Part shown: positions 8,093 to 15,061 of the stretch, one piece after another
Layout: every line of letters starts with the position of its first letter
Numbering within the stretch: the stretch's first letter is position 1
Assembly (NCBI GenBank): GCA_944386835.1
Contig: CALXCQ010000005.1
Span: forward strand, 1-37,157
Direction: 5' to 3'
Length of the DNA stretch: 37,157 nt
DNA from: an uncultured Oscillospiraceae bacterium
Lineage (GTDB): Bacteria; Bacillota; Clostridia; Oscillospirales; Oscillospiraceae
Notes under the pieces: model-generated
Database searches by the model: none
Told to the model about the DNA's origin: nothing
Seen by the model: only the letters and a program-made list of their open reading frames with translations
Made by a program: the position numbers and the translations under genes

Positions 8093-8121
8093 TTGTGGTA
8101 TTTGTGAGTAAAATACCACAA
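8093..8121. other. 11-bp inverted repeat downstream of hemW
   Basis: TTGTGGTATTT, loop GTGAGTA, AAATACCACAA: a perfect stem 10 nt after the hemW stop and 35 nt before the rpmH promoter. There is no T-run on either side, so it is not a classical terminator. Each arm (AATACCACA) differs from the DnaA box TTATCCACA at two positions. It may be a hairpin or a symmetrical protein-binding site. Confidence 0.45.
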
Positions 8122-8155
8122 ATGACTGGAAAGTGGACATTTTTTGAAAATTTAG

Positions 8156-8185
8156 TTGACACAAGTTCCCTATATACGATATAAT
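8156..8185 (+). promoter_or_regulatory. SigA promoter of the rpmH operon
   Basis: TTGACA, 18 nt, TATAAT: consensus boxes. Transcription should start near 8192, giving a leader of about 94 nt. Confidence 0.82.
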
Positions 8186-8196
8186 ACATCGTGCAT

Positions 8197-8216
8197 GTCC
8201 CCACGCAAAAGGGGAC
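8197..8216 (+). other. 5'-end hairpin of the rpmH transcript
   Basis: GTCCCC, loop ACGCAAAA, GGGGAC, followed by TTTATA. It begins within about 5 nt of the predicted transcript start, a place where stems commonly protect mRNA from 5' decay. It could also be a weak regulatory stem. Confidence 0.4.
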
Positions 8217-8285
8217 TTTATACCAACTAACTCGCTGCGGCTGCCAGGCAGCTGTTGAGCATATTCTTTACAGGAGGTGTACACA

Positions 8286-8420
8286 ATGCTGCGTACCTAT
8301 CAGCCCAAAAAGCGCCACAGATCCAAAGTCCATGGTTTCCGTAAGAGAATGGCAACATCCAACGGCCGCAAGGTGTTGGCCCGTCGCCGTGCCAAGGGAA
8401 GAGCCAAGCTTTCCGCTTAA
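8286..8420 (+). CDS. rpmH: 50S ribosomal protein bL34
   Basis: A 44-residue, very basic ribosomal protein of the large subunit. The translation begins [18 protein letters not shown] and ends [12 protein letters not shown], matching bL34 along its whole length; position 2 is Leu where Lys is common. AGGAGG lies 8 nt upstream of the ATG. It is the first gene of rpmH-rnpA-yidD-yidC-khpB. In most bacteria it sits beside dnaA at the replication origin; here hemW is the upstream neighbour. Confidence 0.97.
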   Translation: MLRTYQPKKRHRSKVHGFRKRMATSNGRKVLARRRAKGRAKLSA

Positions 8421-8460
8421 CGAAACCTGGCCCAATATTGCTGCGAATGTGTGTTTTTAA

Positions 8461-8491
8461 GGGGTGAATGGAAAGCATTTCTATTCGCCCC
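8461..8491 (+). other. Stem-loop between rpmH and rnpA
   Basis: GGGGTGAAT pairs with ATTCGCCCC (9 bp, one G-U) around a 13-nt loop. No T-run follows, so it fits an mRNA processing or stability element that sets the high L34 to low RnpA ratio. That role is inference. Confidence 0.35.
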
Positions 8492-8540
8492 ATCAGTTTA
8501 CTGTCGGAAGTTGTCAGAATTTTCCCAGGGAGGCAGTGGG

Positions 8541-8894
8541 ATGCAGTTTACCTGTGCGCTGAAAGAAAATTATATTTTTCGCAGACTCTATGCCAAGGGA
8601 AACTCCAGCGCCAATCGCTATTTGGCTTTATACTGTCGGAAGAATCAACTGGGAAAGAACCGGGTTGGCATTACGGTCAGTGCAAAGCTGGGCAAAGCGG
8701 TGGTGCGTAACCGGGTTCGCCGCCGTCTGCGGGAGATTTACCGTCTCCAGGAAAGCCGGTTCTTGCCAGGCTACGATCTGGTGGTAGTCGCGCGGGGGCG
8801 GGCTGTAACTGCCAGTTTTTCCCAACTGCAGGAAGCTTATTTGTCTCTGGCCGAGAAACTGCAACTGTTGCGGCAAGAGGACGTGCTTTCATGA
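8541..8894 (+). CDS. rnpA: Ribonuclease P protein component
   Basis: Protein subunit that helps the RNase P RNA bind pre-tRNA 5' leaders. The 117-residue product has the family core [20 protein letters not shown] with the RNR motif, and the central-cleft aromatic residues near the N-terminus (FRRLYAKG). The ATG at 8541 has AGGGAGG about 7 nt upstream and gives the normal family start; the frame is open 30 codons further upstream but without similarity. It overlaps yidD by 4 nt (ATGA), so translation is probably coupled. Confidence 0.95.
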   Translation: MQFTCALKENYIFRRLYAKGNSSANRYLALYCRKNQLGKNRVGITVSAKLGKAVVRNRVRRRLREIYRLQESRFLPGYDLVVVARGRAVTASFSQLQEAYLSLAEKLQLLRQEDVLS

Positions 8895-9103
8895 AGAAGG
8901 CGTTACTTGCCTGTATCCGATGGTATCAAAAGTTCATCTCCCCTCTGTGCCCTCCCCGTTGCCGGTTTACGCCTACGTGCTCTCAGTATGCAGTAGAGGC
9001 GATCGAAAAATATGGGACTTGGAAGGGTGGATGGCTGGCATGCAAGCGGCTTTTGCGGTGCAACCCTTTTTATAAGGGGGACTACTACGATCCGGTGCCA
9101 TAA
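8891..9103 (+). CDS. yidD: Membrane protein insertion efficiency factor YidD
   Basis: A 70-residue membrane-associated protein that assists YidC-dependent insertion. It shows the complete family signature: [10 protein letters not shown], then [15 protein letters not shown] with its cysteines, then [12 protein letters not shown] and a C-terminal YDPVP. Length is normal. It starts inside the rnpA stop region (ATGA overlap) and yidC begins 26 nt after its end, which places it in the usual position between the two. Confidence 0.95.
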   Translation: MKKALLACIRWYQKFISPLCPPRCRFTPTCSQYAVEAIEKYGTWKGGWLACKRLLRCNPFYKGDYYDPVP

Positions 9104-9129
9104 TGGGCGCCCAATGGAGGACAACATTC

Positions 9130-10371
9130 ATGGATATAATTAGGATTCCCTTTGGCTATTTACTGGAGTGGCTATACCATTTCAGCGGAAATTACGGGTT
9201 GGCATTAATTCTGTTTGCTTTGCTTCTGAAGCTGATTTTGCTGCCGCTTTCCATGAAAAGCAAAAAGAGCATGATGAAGATTTCACGGGTATCGCCCAAA
9301 ATGAAAGCGCTGGAAGCCAAGTACGGGGATGATAAGGCCAAATACCAACAAGAGGTCATGAAGCTGTATAAAGAGGAAGGCGTCAATCCCACCGGTGGCT
9401 GCCTCTGGTCGTTTATACCGCTACTCCTGTTAATTCCCTTATATCAGGTCGTCAGACAGCCTATGGTGTATTTAATGCACCTGGATGCGGACTTGGCCCA
9501 ACAGATTACTACCTATATTGGGCAACTGGTCGATCTGGGACCCAGAACTTATTATCATGAGATGATGGCGGTCAGCTATATTGGACAGTACCATGACCAG
9601 CTGGTAGCTGCCATTCCAGCGTTACAAAATGTCAGTCTGGATGTACTCAACTTTAATTTCCTGGGGATGAGCATGAGTGCGATTCCCACATGGCAATTCT
9701 GGACCTGCACAGAGTGGGCCACGCTGGGCTTATTTTTGATTCCTGTAGTTTCGGCGGCTTCCAACCTTCTGTCTATGTGGATGAGCCAAAAGCTGAATGG
9801 AACAGTTGCAACCGATGATAAGGGAGAAAAGGATCAGGGAGCCATTGATGCGGCTGCTTCTACCAATAAAGTCATGATGTTCACCATGCCGTTGGTTTCT
9901 CTTTACATCGGCTATCAGATGCCGGCAGCAATTTCTATTTACTGGTTGGCCCAGGCAGTGTTTGGCGTTGTACAGGAATATATTCTGACCAATCACTACC
10001 GGAAAGTTTATGATGCAGAAGATGCCATCAAACGGGAAAGAGCCGCAGAACAAGCTAAAATTGAGGCTGAGCGGGAGCGCATCCGGGAAGAACGCCGTGC
10101 TCAGTATCCGGACGGCTATGTGAATCCGAATACCAGTAAAAAGAAACTCAAAGCCCAGGAGAAAGCCAACCAGGGCCCTGTTATTGAAGGGAAACTGACA
10201 CCGGAGCAACGGGAAAGATTAAAACAGAAAGGCACTCTGGAAGAAGAACCAGAAGAAGAACCGGAAGATGGGATAGTTTCTGGAGATCCAGACCGGCCTT
10301 ATGCCCGCGGACGTGCCTATAAGCCGGTGCGTCACGGTCGCGATACCTCAAAACCATTGGAAGATGCGTGA
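9130..10371 (+). CDS. yidC: Membrane protein insertase YidC/Oxa1 family
   Basis: Inserts proteins into the cytoplasmic membrane with or without SecYEG. The 413-residue product starts with an amphipathic N-terminus and a membrane segment (about residues 17-42), followed by the cytosolic helical hairpin MKSKKSMMKISRVSPKMKAL. Further membrane segments lie near 98-116, 190-220 and 250-285. A charged C-terminal tail (about 295-413) rich in Lys, Arg and Glu probably contacts ribosomes. There is no lipoprotein signal peptide, unlike Bacillus SpoIIIJ. About 70 residues between the second and third membrane segments form an enlarged extracytoplasmic loop. The ATG at 9130 has TGGAGG 8-9 nt upstream. 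Confidence 0.94.
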   Translation: MDIIRIPFGYLLEWLYHFSGNYGLALILFALLLKLILLPLSMKSKKSMMKISRVSPKMKALEAKYGDDKAKYQQEVMKLYKEEGVNPTGGCLWSFIPLLLLIPLYQVVRQPMVYLMHLDADLAQQITTYIGQLVDLGPRTYYHEMMAVSYIGQYHDQLVAAIPALQNVSLDVLNFNFLGMSMSAIPTWQFWTCTEWATLGLFLIPVVSAASNLLSMWMSQKLNGTVATDDKGEKDQGAIDAAASTNKVMMFTMPLVSLYIGYQMPAAISIYWLAQAVFGVVQEYILTNHYRKVYDAEDAIKRERAAEQAKIEAERERIREERRAQYPDGYVNPNTSKKKLKAQEKANQGPVIEGKLTPEQRERLKQKGTLEEEPEEEPEDGIVSGDPDRPYARGRAYKPVRHGRDTSKPLEDA

Positions 10372-10389
10372 TCGAAGGAGCAAAGAAAA

Positions 10390-11286
10390 ATGGAAAAAAG
10401 TATTATTACAACGGGTAAAACCATTGACTTAGCGGTGGCTGCGGCGTTAGCCCAATTGGGTTTAGACCGTGACAGCATTTCTGTAGAAGTGTTGGAAAAT
10501 CCCAAGTCAGGTTTCCTGGGGTTTAACTCCAGCCCAGCGAAAATTAAAGCGACCTATGAAGTTCCCGATCCGGAAGAAACAGTTCCGGAAGAAAAGCCAG
10601 AACCGGAAAAGCCAGCGGCACCGGCCCCAGCGCTGTCGTCCCAGTCTCGCTCCAAGCCTAAGAAGCCGGAAGAAAGGTCGGTCAAGCCGGCAGTGCAGTC
10701 GGTTAGAACACCCGGTGAAACCGGGAAGTCTGTAGCAGCCCAGGCAGGTTCCAGAAAAAGTCCAGAGCAAAAGTCAGAACCTAAAATTTATGCTCCGGCG
10801 GCACCCGGCAGCATGGAAGAAAAGATTGAGACGTTTGTCAAAGGCTTGCTGGAACATATGGGATCAGATGCAGTTCCCCACGCCGCCAAAACAGAAGAAG
10901 ACACCTATCGGGTAGAGCTGGTAGGGGAAAATCTGGGGATGCTGATCGGTCGCAGGGGCGATACCCTGGATGCGATTCAGCACCTGACCAACTATACTCT
11001 GAATCGGGATGCCGGGAAGCGGGCCCGTATCAGCATAGATGCAGAAAACTACCGTGGTAAGCGGGAGGAGTCCTTGCAACGCTTAGCCCATAAAGTGGCA
11101 GGAAAAGTGGTAAAGTACCGCCGGAATATTACCCTGGAACCAATGAATTCCTATGAGCGTCATGTCATTCATGCAGCACTGCAGGATTATCCGGAGGTTA
11201 CAACATACTCCACAGGCACAGAGCCCAACCGGCGGATTGTGGTAGCCTACAGCAAATATAAAAGTGTGGAGAAAGAGGAGTCCTAA
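10390..11286 (+). CDS. khpB: RNA-binding protein KhpB (Jag/SpoIIIJ-associated)
   Basis: RNA-binding protein that with KhpA affects sRNA and mRNA levels, cell elongation and division. The 298-residue product has a Jag-N domain (residues 1-55, with KSGFLGF), a Pro/Glu/Lys-rich linker (about 56-138), a KH domain (about 140-210, GxxG loop as IGRRGD at 186-191) and an R3H domain (about 215-290, RHVIH at 257-261). It directly follows yidC (18-nt gap), the standard arrangement. The hairpin at 11328-11366 ends the operon; mnmE, mnmG and rsmG, which often follow, are not here. Confidence 0.94.
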   Translation: MEKSIITTGKTIDLAVAAALAQLGLDRDSISVEVLENPKSGFLGFNSSPAKIKATYEVPDPEETVPEEKPEPEKPAAPAPALSSQSRSKPKKPEERSVKPAVQSVRTPGETGKSVAAQAGSRKSPEQKSEPKIYAPAAPGSMEEKIETFVKGLLEHMGSDAVPHAAKTEEDTYRVELVGENLGMLIGRRGDTLDAIQHLTNYTLNRDAGKRARISIDAENYRGKREESLQRLAHKVAGKVVKYRRNITLEPMNSYERHVIHAALQDYPEVTTYSTGTEPNRRIVVAYSKYKSVEKEES

Positions 11287-11327
11287 GAAAACCGGTTGTA
11301 CAACGGTTACTGAAGTAACAAGTTAGA

Positions 11328-11366
11328 AGCGCGCAGGGATAACATCATATCCCTGCGCGCTGTTTT
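11328..11366 (+). terminator. Terminator of the rpmH-khpB operon
   Basis: AGCGCGCAGGGATA pairs with TATCCCTGCGCGCT (14 bp, loop ACATCA) and is followed by GTTTTC, 41 nt after the khpB stop. Confidence 0.85.
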
Positions 11367-11432
11367 CAGCAAATACTGCATTTGCCGAAAAATGAGAAGA
11401 AAAGCCAATTTTCCGTCACACATATATACCGA

Positions 11433-12080
11433 TTAAGAAAGGGAAGCGGAGAACCTGGTGAAAGCGAAAAAGGCAAGCACAACGCCAACGCAATAGAAAA
11501 GGCAGACAAGAATGGCTGCTAACTTACCGCACTTCCATTTCCAGGCTACCAGATAGGCACAGTCCAGGACATCTAGGAAAAAGCAAAATTGGAGAATTCC
11601 GTGCACGAGACATCCTAACCTGGATAGATTTCCTTCCTTTTTTGTCAGCCTGACTACCTGTAATCCATAAAATCCGCCAGGAAGCAGAACAAGCCAGGTA
11701 AAAAACATGGCGGTCAAAAGTAAGATTGGAGCAACTACCAACACGGTTCCCCGAGTGGCTATGAGAAGAATGAAAGCCCAGAGACTCAGCCAGAGAAAAT
11801 TAACGATAAAATAAGGTATCATGCCATATTTGAGCACCATAAGGCACCGCAGGCAGTCCTGGACGTTGTGCGCTTTGTAGATTAGAAAAGAATCTGCGAT
11901 CAGTTTACAACCGAGCCCCAATACTGCCAGGCTATATATCAGGGCCAGAAGGCCGTATGGGGCCACCAGGGAAACACCAGAAAGGCCCAGAGGATTGGCA
12001 AAAAAAGTTGAAATAGAGAAAACAGCGACAGGAACTTGGGCACAGAGCAAAAGGATATATCCAATGCACAGTTTTATCAT
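11433..12080 (-). CDS. Hypothetical polytopic membrane protein
   Basis: A 215-residue integral membrane protein of no family I can name. Hydrophobic segments lie at about residues 4-28, 40-62, 83-107, 110-135, 160-178 and 182-208, joined by short basic loops (such as RLTKKEG), consistent with about six membrane helices. Several cysteines lie in or beside the helices. AAGGAG stands 8 nt before the ATG. Its neighbours are a convergent khpB and, upstream, a degenerate repeat tract, so context gives no functional hint. Confidence 0.75.
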   Translation of the reverse strand: MIKLCIGYILLLCAQVPVAVFSISTFFANPLGLSGVSLVAPYGLLALIYSLAVLGLGCKLIADSFLIYKAHNVQDCLRCLMVLKYGMIPYFIVNFLWLSLWAFILLIATRGTVLVVAPILLLTAMFFTWLVLLPGGFYGLQVVRLTKKEGNLSRLGCLVHGILQFCFFLDVLDCAYLVAWKWKCGKLAAILVCLFYCVGVVLAFFAFTRFSASLS

Positions 12081-12138
12081 GATAGGTTCTCCTTAGCCGG
12101 CGTTGTATAAAGGGGGGCCAGGCCAATGTGGTTCTGAA

Positions 12139-12420
12139 GTATCCAGAATGCCATAGCACACAGATGCCTGGATGCTCACAGAGGTATCTCGCCCTATGCT
12201 GCGCAAAGCATCCCTTTGGCAGCTGCCAGGGCATCCCGCCCTATACTGCGCAAAGTATCCGTTTTGCTACCGCCAGGGCATCCAGCCTTATCCTGCACAG
12301 AAGCGTCCATTTTGCTGCTGTCAGGGTATCCAGTCTGATGTAGAAAGCAGCGGGGTCGTCATCACACAGACGAAGCCGTCTCCGTGCGGTATCAGGGTAT
12401 CCGATCTGGTGTCAGACAGG
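12139..12420. repeat. Degenerate 45-48 bp tandem repeat
   Basis: Units start with GTATCC or GCATCC and end with CCAGG or TCAGG: 12139-12183, 12184-12230, 12231-12277, 12278-12325, 12326-12396 (71 bp, with an internal insertion) and a partial unit from 12397. Units 2 and 3 share GCCCTATRCTGCGCAAAG. The tract fills the 330 bp between a membrane protein gene and the DUF1292-like gene and enters the last codons of the latter. Plus-strand frames through it show a 16-residue period with no recognisable protein. Confidence 0.75.
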
Positions 12421-12729
12421 ATCGCGTGGCTCAGTAGGTTCCACCTCTTTTGCCAGCTGATCGGCGTCTTTGGAACAAACGTAGTCAATAAAACTCTGTA
12501 CAATTTGCCGGTCCGTGTCGTCTCGTAAGGGGTATAATGCACTAAGTTTTTGGGGGTCATAACGAGCTGCGCTGATTTGCAGTTGGCCGTTAGCGGTAGC
12601 CGGATCATCCGGCGTATAGAGCATATAATGGGTTTGCGTTTGATCGGAGTAGAAAGTGAACAAAATGGTGCAAGTAACATCACGGCCATCCAGATGTAGC
12701 TGGAAAGTTAAATCTTGTTGTTGATCCAT
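12412..12729 (-). CDS. DUF1292-like small protein
   Basis: A 105-residue acidic protein. The first 60 residues resemble the DUF1292/YrzB family: a short beta-rich start, CTILFTFYSDQTQTHYMLYT, then residues near PATANGQLQISAARYD and a helix before the end. The family function is unknown. Start supported by AGGAGG 7 nt before the ATG and by a good promoter (12758-12786). The C-terminal codons fall in the edge of the tandem repeat at 12397, so the final residues (TEPRDPV) may derive from repeat sequence. DUF1292 genes often lie near ruvX and alaS, which are absent here. Confidence 0.7.
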   Translation of the reverse strand: MDQQQDLTFQLHLDGRDVTCTILFTFYSDQTQTHYMLYTPDDPATANGQLQISAARYDPQKLSALYPLRDDTDRQIVQSFIDYVCSKDADQLAKEVEPTEPRDPV

Positions 12730-12757
12730 AAATAATCCTCCTGTATCCTGTGCCTTT

Positions 12758-12786
12758 ATGGTAGTAGATTTTCGTAGCTATGTCAA
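12758..12786 (-). promoter_or_regulatory. SigA promoter of the DUF1292-like gene
   Basis: On the minus strand TTGACA, 17 nt, TACCAT, with the start codon 29 nt downstream of the -10 box. Confidence 0.6.
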
Positions 12787-12873
12787 CTGACAGCAAACAG
12801 AAAAGCAAACCGTATTCTGAAGGACAGTTTTTCTGGAATTGACCTCTTAATTGTGAGAAAATAGAAACATTCC

Positions 12874-12902
12874 TTGACAAAATGAGATGAATGAAGTATA
12901 AT
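12874..12902 (+). promoter_or_regulatory. Consensus SigA promoter of rpsF-ssb-rpsR
   Basis: TTGACA, 17 nt, TATAAT: perfect boxes and spacing. Transcription should start near 12909, right at the first leader hairpin. Confidence 0.9.
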
Positions 12903-12908
12903 ACTTTA

Positions 12909-12954
12909 GCTTGCCCGTGTCGGCAAGTAATCCTTGCCACTGTCAAGCAGTGGC
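12909..12954 (+). promoter_or_regulatory. Two-hairpin leader of rpsF, candidate S6:S18 autoregulatory element
   Basis: Hairpin one is CTTGCC-CGTGTC-GGCAAG (12910-12927); hairpin two is GCCACTG-TCAAG-CAGTGGC (12936-12954). They occupy almost the whole leader ahead of the AAGGAGG of rpsF. S6:S18-binding leaders that mimic 16S rRNA are known upstream of rpsF in many bacteria. I cannot confirm the conserved binding motif by eye. Confidence 0.5.
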
Positions 12955-12982
12955 CATATGACCATAAGGAGGTGCAACAATC

Positions 12983-13279
12983 ATGGCAAAGGTTTCTGCA
13001 AAATACGAGATTCTCTACATCCTTGATCCTGCACTGGGCGAAGAAGGTATTCAAGCCCTGGTAGAAAAGTTCAAGGCAGTTGTCGAGGCACACGGTACTT
13101 TGACCAGCATCGAGGAATGGGGCAAGCGTAAGCTGGCTTATCCCATCAACGATTTGCCAGAAGGTTACTACGTGCTGATGACCTGCGAAGCAAAGCCTGA
13201 ATTCCCCGCGGAAATGGACCGTATTTTCAAGATCACAGAAGGTGTCATGCGTTCTTTGATCGTGGCAGCGGAAGAATAA
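12983..13279 (+). CDS. rpsF: 30S ribosomal protein bS6
   Basis: Small-subunit protein that binds the central 16S domain together with S18. The 98-residue product has the family pattern: YEILYILDP at the start, then GKRKLAYPINDLPEGYYVLM in the middle and the final strand-helix EFPAEMDRIFKITEGVMRSL. AAGGAGG lies 9-10 nt before the ATG. First gene of rpsF-ssb-rpsR; ssb starts 12 nt after the stop. Confidence 0.97.
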   Translation: MAKVSAKYEILYILDPALGEEGIQALVEKFKAVVEAHGTLTSIEEWGKRKLAYPINDLPEGYYVLMTCEAKPEFPAEMDRIFKITEGVMRSLIVAAEE

Positions 13280-13291
13280 GGAGGCGACAAC

Positions 13292-13747
13292 ATGCTGAAC
13301 CATATCGTTCTCATGGGCCGTCTTGTTCGCGACCCGGAACTGCGCCGGACAGGCAGTGGTGTTGCCGTGGCCGCCTTTTCGCTGGCTGTTGACCGGGATT
13401 TTGCTCCCAGGGACGGCGGCGAAAAAGAAACGGATTTCATTGACATTGTAGCCTGGCGGAATACGGCGGAATTTGTTTCCAAGTATTTCACGAAAGGCCG
13501 TATGGCAGTGGTTTCCGGTCGGCTTCAGATTCGTACCTGGACCGATAAAGATGGGAACAAACGTCGCAGCGCGGAAGTCATTGCAGACAATGTCTATTTT
13601 GGTGATTCCAAGCGGGATGGCGGACAGAGTGGTATGGATACAACCTACCCTTCCGGCCAGTCCTTAGGCGGATATGCCGCGCCGGCTTCAGCGCCTTCTT
13701 CTGACTTCGCAATGTTGGAAGACGACGATGCAGAGCTTCCCTTTTAA
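13292..13747 (+). CDS. ssb: Single-stranded DNA-binding protein
   Basis: Tetrameric ssDNA-binding protein of replication and repair. The 151-residue product has an OB fold (about residues 1-105: MLNHIVLMGRLVRDPELRRT, then FSLAVDR, IVAWRNTAEFVSKY and GRLQIRTW), a Gly/Ser/Pro-rich flexible linker and the canonical acidic tip DDDAELPF that recruits partner proteins such as RecJ and PriA. AGGAGG is 7 nt upstream. Its place between rpsF and rpsR is the standard one and marks it as the housekeeping SSB. Confidence 0.97.
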   Translation: MLNHIVLMGRLVRDPELRRTGSGVAVAAFSLAVDRDFAPRDGGEKETDFIDIVAWRNTAEFVSKYFTKGRMAVVSGRLQIRTWTDKDGNKRRSAEVIADNVYFGDSKRDGGQSGMDTTYPSGQSLGGYAAPASAPSSDFAMLEDDDAELPF

Positions 13748-13786
13748 TGAAAACTTTTCTACTATTTTGCATGAAGGAGGATTCTC

Positions 13787-14020
13787 ATGGCTAACGATAG
13801 AGTTCGTCCCCGCAAGCGCAAGAAGGTTTGCAGCTTTTGCGTAGACAAAGTCGAGCATATCGATTTTAAAGATACTGCAAAACTCCGCCGTTACCTCTCT
13901 GAGCGTGGCAAGATTTTACCTCGCCGGACTACAGGTACTTGTGCGGCCCATCAGCGTCAATTGACCACTGCAATTAAGCGTGCGCGTCACATTGCTCTGC
14001 TGCCTTATGTGGCGGACTAA
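13787..14020 (+). CDS. rpsR: 30S ribosomal protein bS18
   Basis: Small-subunit protein that forms a heterodimer with S6. The 77-residue product shows [10 protein letters not shown], then [21 protein letters not shown] and [18 protein letters not shown]. The CxxC pair with a later Cys and His (CSFC ... TCAAH) suggests the zinc-binding form of S18. AAGGAGG lies 8-9 nt before the ATG. Last gene of the operon. Confidence 0.97.
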   Translation: MANDRVRPRKRKKVCSFCVDKVEHIDFKDTAKLRRYLSERGKILPRRTTGTCAAHQRQLTTAIKRARHIALLPYVAD

Positions 14021-14029
14021 AAAAGAAGG

Positions 14030-14067
14030 AAAGAGGCTGTTTCCCTTTCGGAAAACAGCCTCTTTTT
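14030..14067 (+). terminator. Terminator of rpsF-ssb-rpsR
   Basis: AAAGAGGCTGTTT pairs with AAACAGCCTCTTT, ending in TTTTTG, 10 nt after the rpsR stop. Confidence 0.92.
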
Positions 14068-14105
14068 GTGGCTCTTTGGACGGCGTGTAGAGATGGAAAT
14101 TACAA

Positions 14106-14133
14106 GATTCTCTGACGGGAGAATCATTCTTTT
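14106..14133 (+). terminator. Possible secondary hairpin after rpsR
   Basis: GATTCTC, loop TGACGG, GAGAATC, followed by the T-rich ATTCTTTTAT. It may back up the main terminator. The remaining sequence to 14271 shows nothing else I can name. Confidence 0.35.
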
Positions 14134-14271
14134 ATAGAAAAGATAAGGATAACAACGACCAGGAACGTTCCCTCGGTATCATAACCCGCCGATAGAAGCG
14201 GTAGACGGAAAGTGAAAGTGCCTTTATAGAAATGGCTTGCTAGTGTTCACAGGTTCTCAGCTTAAACAGGC

Positions 14272-14970
14272 TTAAATCACGAAGCCTCCATTAATGCCCA
14301 AAACTTGCCCGGTCAGAAATTGCGCCTGGGAAAGATAGACCAGAGCTTGTGCTACGTCATCGGGGGTTCCCAACCGTTCCAGCGGAGTTTGCTCAGCCAG
14401 GTCCTGAAGAGTTTCTTCTCCCAAATCCTTTACCATATCGGTGAGGATGACCCCGGGAGCCACTGCGTTTACCCGAATACCGGAAGGCCCCAGTTCCTTT
14501 GCCAGCCCTTTTGTCATAGCGATAACGGCGCCCTTGGTAGCCGAATAGGCCACTTCACAGGAAGCGCCCACTTGTCCCCACATGGAGCTGACGGTCAGAA
14601 TACACCCGTTATGGACAGCCAACATAGAAGGCAGGGCAGCCTGGATGCAGCGATACATACCATGAACATTCACATCAAACAGATGTAGCCATTGTTCTTC
14701 AGATATTTGGGAGATCAGGCCATAATGGGCTTGTCCTGCGTTGAGAATTAAAATGTCGACAGAGCCGATCTGGGAAAAGGCATTCTGTACCGCTGTCGTA
14801 TCCGTAACATCCACCTGAAAAGCAATTGCGCCAGTCTCCTGACAAATGCGCTGCGCCTCTTGCGTATGGTTTCGATAGAAAAAAAACACACGATGGCCCA
14901 AAGCGGAGAATCTGCGGACAGCGGCCGCTCCAATTCCCCGGGAACCACCGGTAATCACAACTTGGCTCAT
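14272..14970 (-). CDS. SDR oxidoreductase, likely EF-P 5-aminopentanone reductase (YmfI-like)
   Basis: A 232-residue NAD(P)H-dependent short-chain dehydrogenase. Cofactor loop TGGSRGIG (residues 7-14), LNAGQ in place of the usual NNAG, Asn101, catalytic Ser near 128-129, and Tyr142/Lys146 in YSATK. It resembles FabG, but the segment SSMWGQVGASCEV is, from memory, the hallmark of Bacillus YmfI, which reduces the 5-aminopentanone adduct on elongation factor P. That assignment is by recollection of motif, not alignment; a FabG-like reductase is the alternative. No efp gene is in the window. AAGGAG precedes the ATG. It follows the yabR terminator, so it may rely on read-through or its own promoter. 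Confidence 0.75.
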   Translation of the reverse strand: MSQVVITGGSRGIGAAAVRRFSALGHRVFFFYRNHTQEAQRICQETGAIAFQVDVTDTTAVQNAFSQIGSVDILILNAGQAHYGLISQISEEQWLHLFDVNVHGMYRCIQAALPSMLAVHNGCILTVSSMWGQVGASCEVAYSATKGAVIAMTKGLAKELGPSGIRVNAVAPGVILTDMVKDLGEETLQDLAEQTPLERLGTPDDVAQALVYLSQAQFLTGQVLGINGGFVI

Positions 14971-15023
14971 AGAATCTCCTTTGCACAGTCCTGGGAAGGC
15001 AGAAATTTTCCATGGATATGAAA

Positions 15024-15054
15024 CTCGCCCTTTTCTATTGTGGAAAAGGGCGAG
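15024..15054. terminator. Terminator after yabR
   Basis: CTCGCCCTTTTC, loop TATTGTG, GAAAAGGGCGAG. T-tracts flank both sides (AAGTTTTTT on plus, GTTTC on minus). It stands just beyond the yabR stop and before the SDR gene. Confidence 0.75.
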
Positions 15055-15061
15055 AAGTTTT

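Noticed and set aside
8093-8121. Replication origin next to rpmH
   Set aside because: Only two imperfect DnaA-box-like 9-mers, arranged as a hairpin; no AT-rich unwinding element, no box cluster and no dnaA gene.
12139-12420. CRISPR array
   Set aside because: Units are diverged along their whole length with no constant repeat and variable spacer, and no cas genes are present.
12172-12528. Plus-strand frame with 16-residue periodic peptide
   Set aside because: Periodicity follows directly from the 48-bp DNA repeat, no Shine-Dalgarno is present and half the frame is antisense to the DUF1292-like gene.
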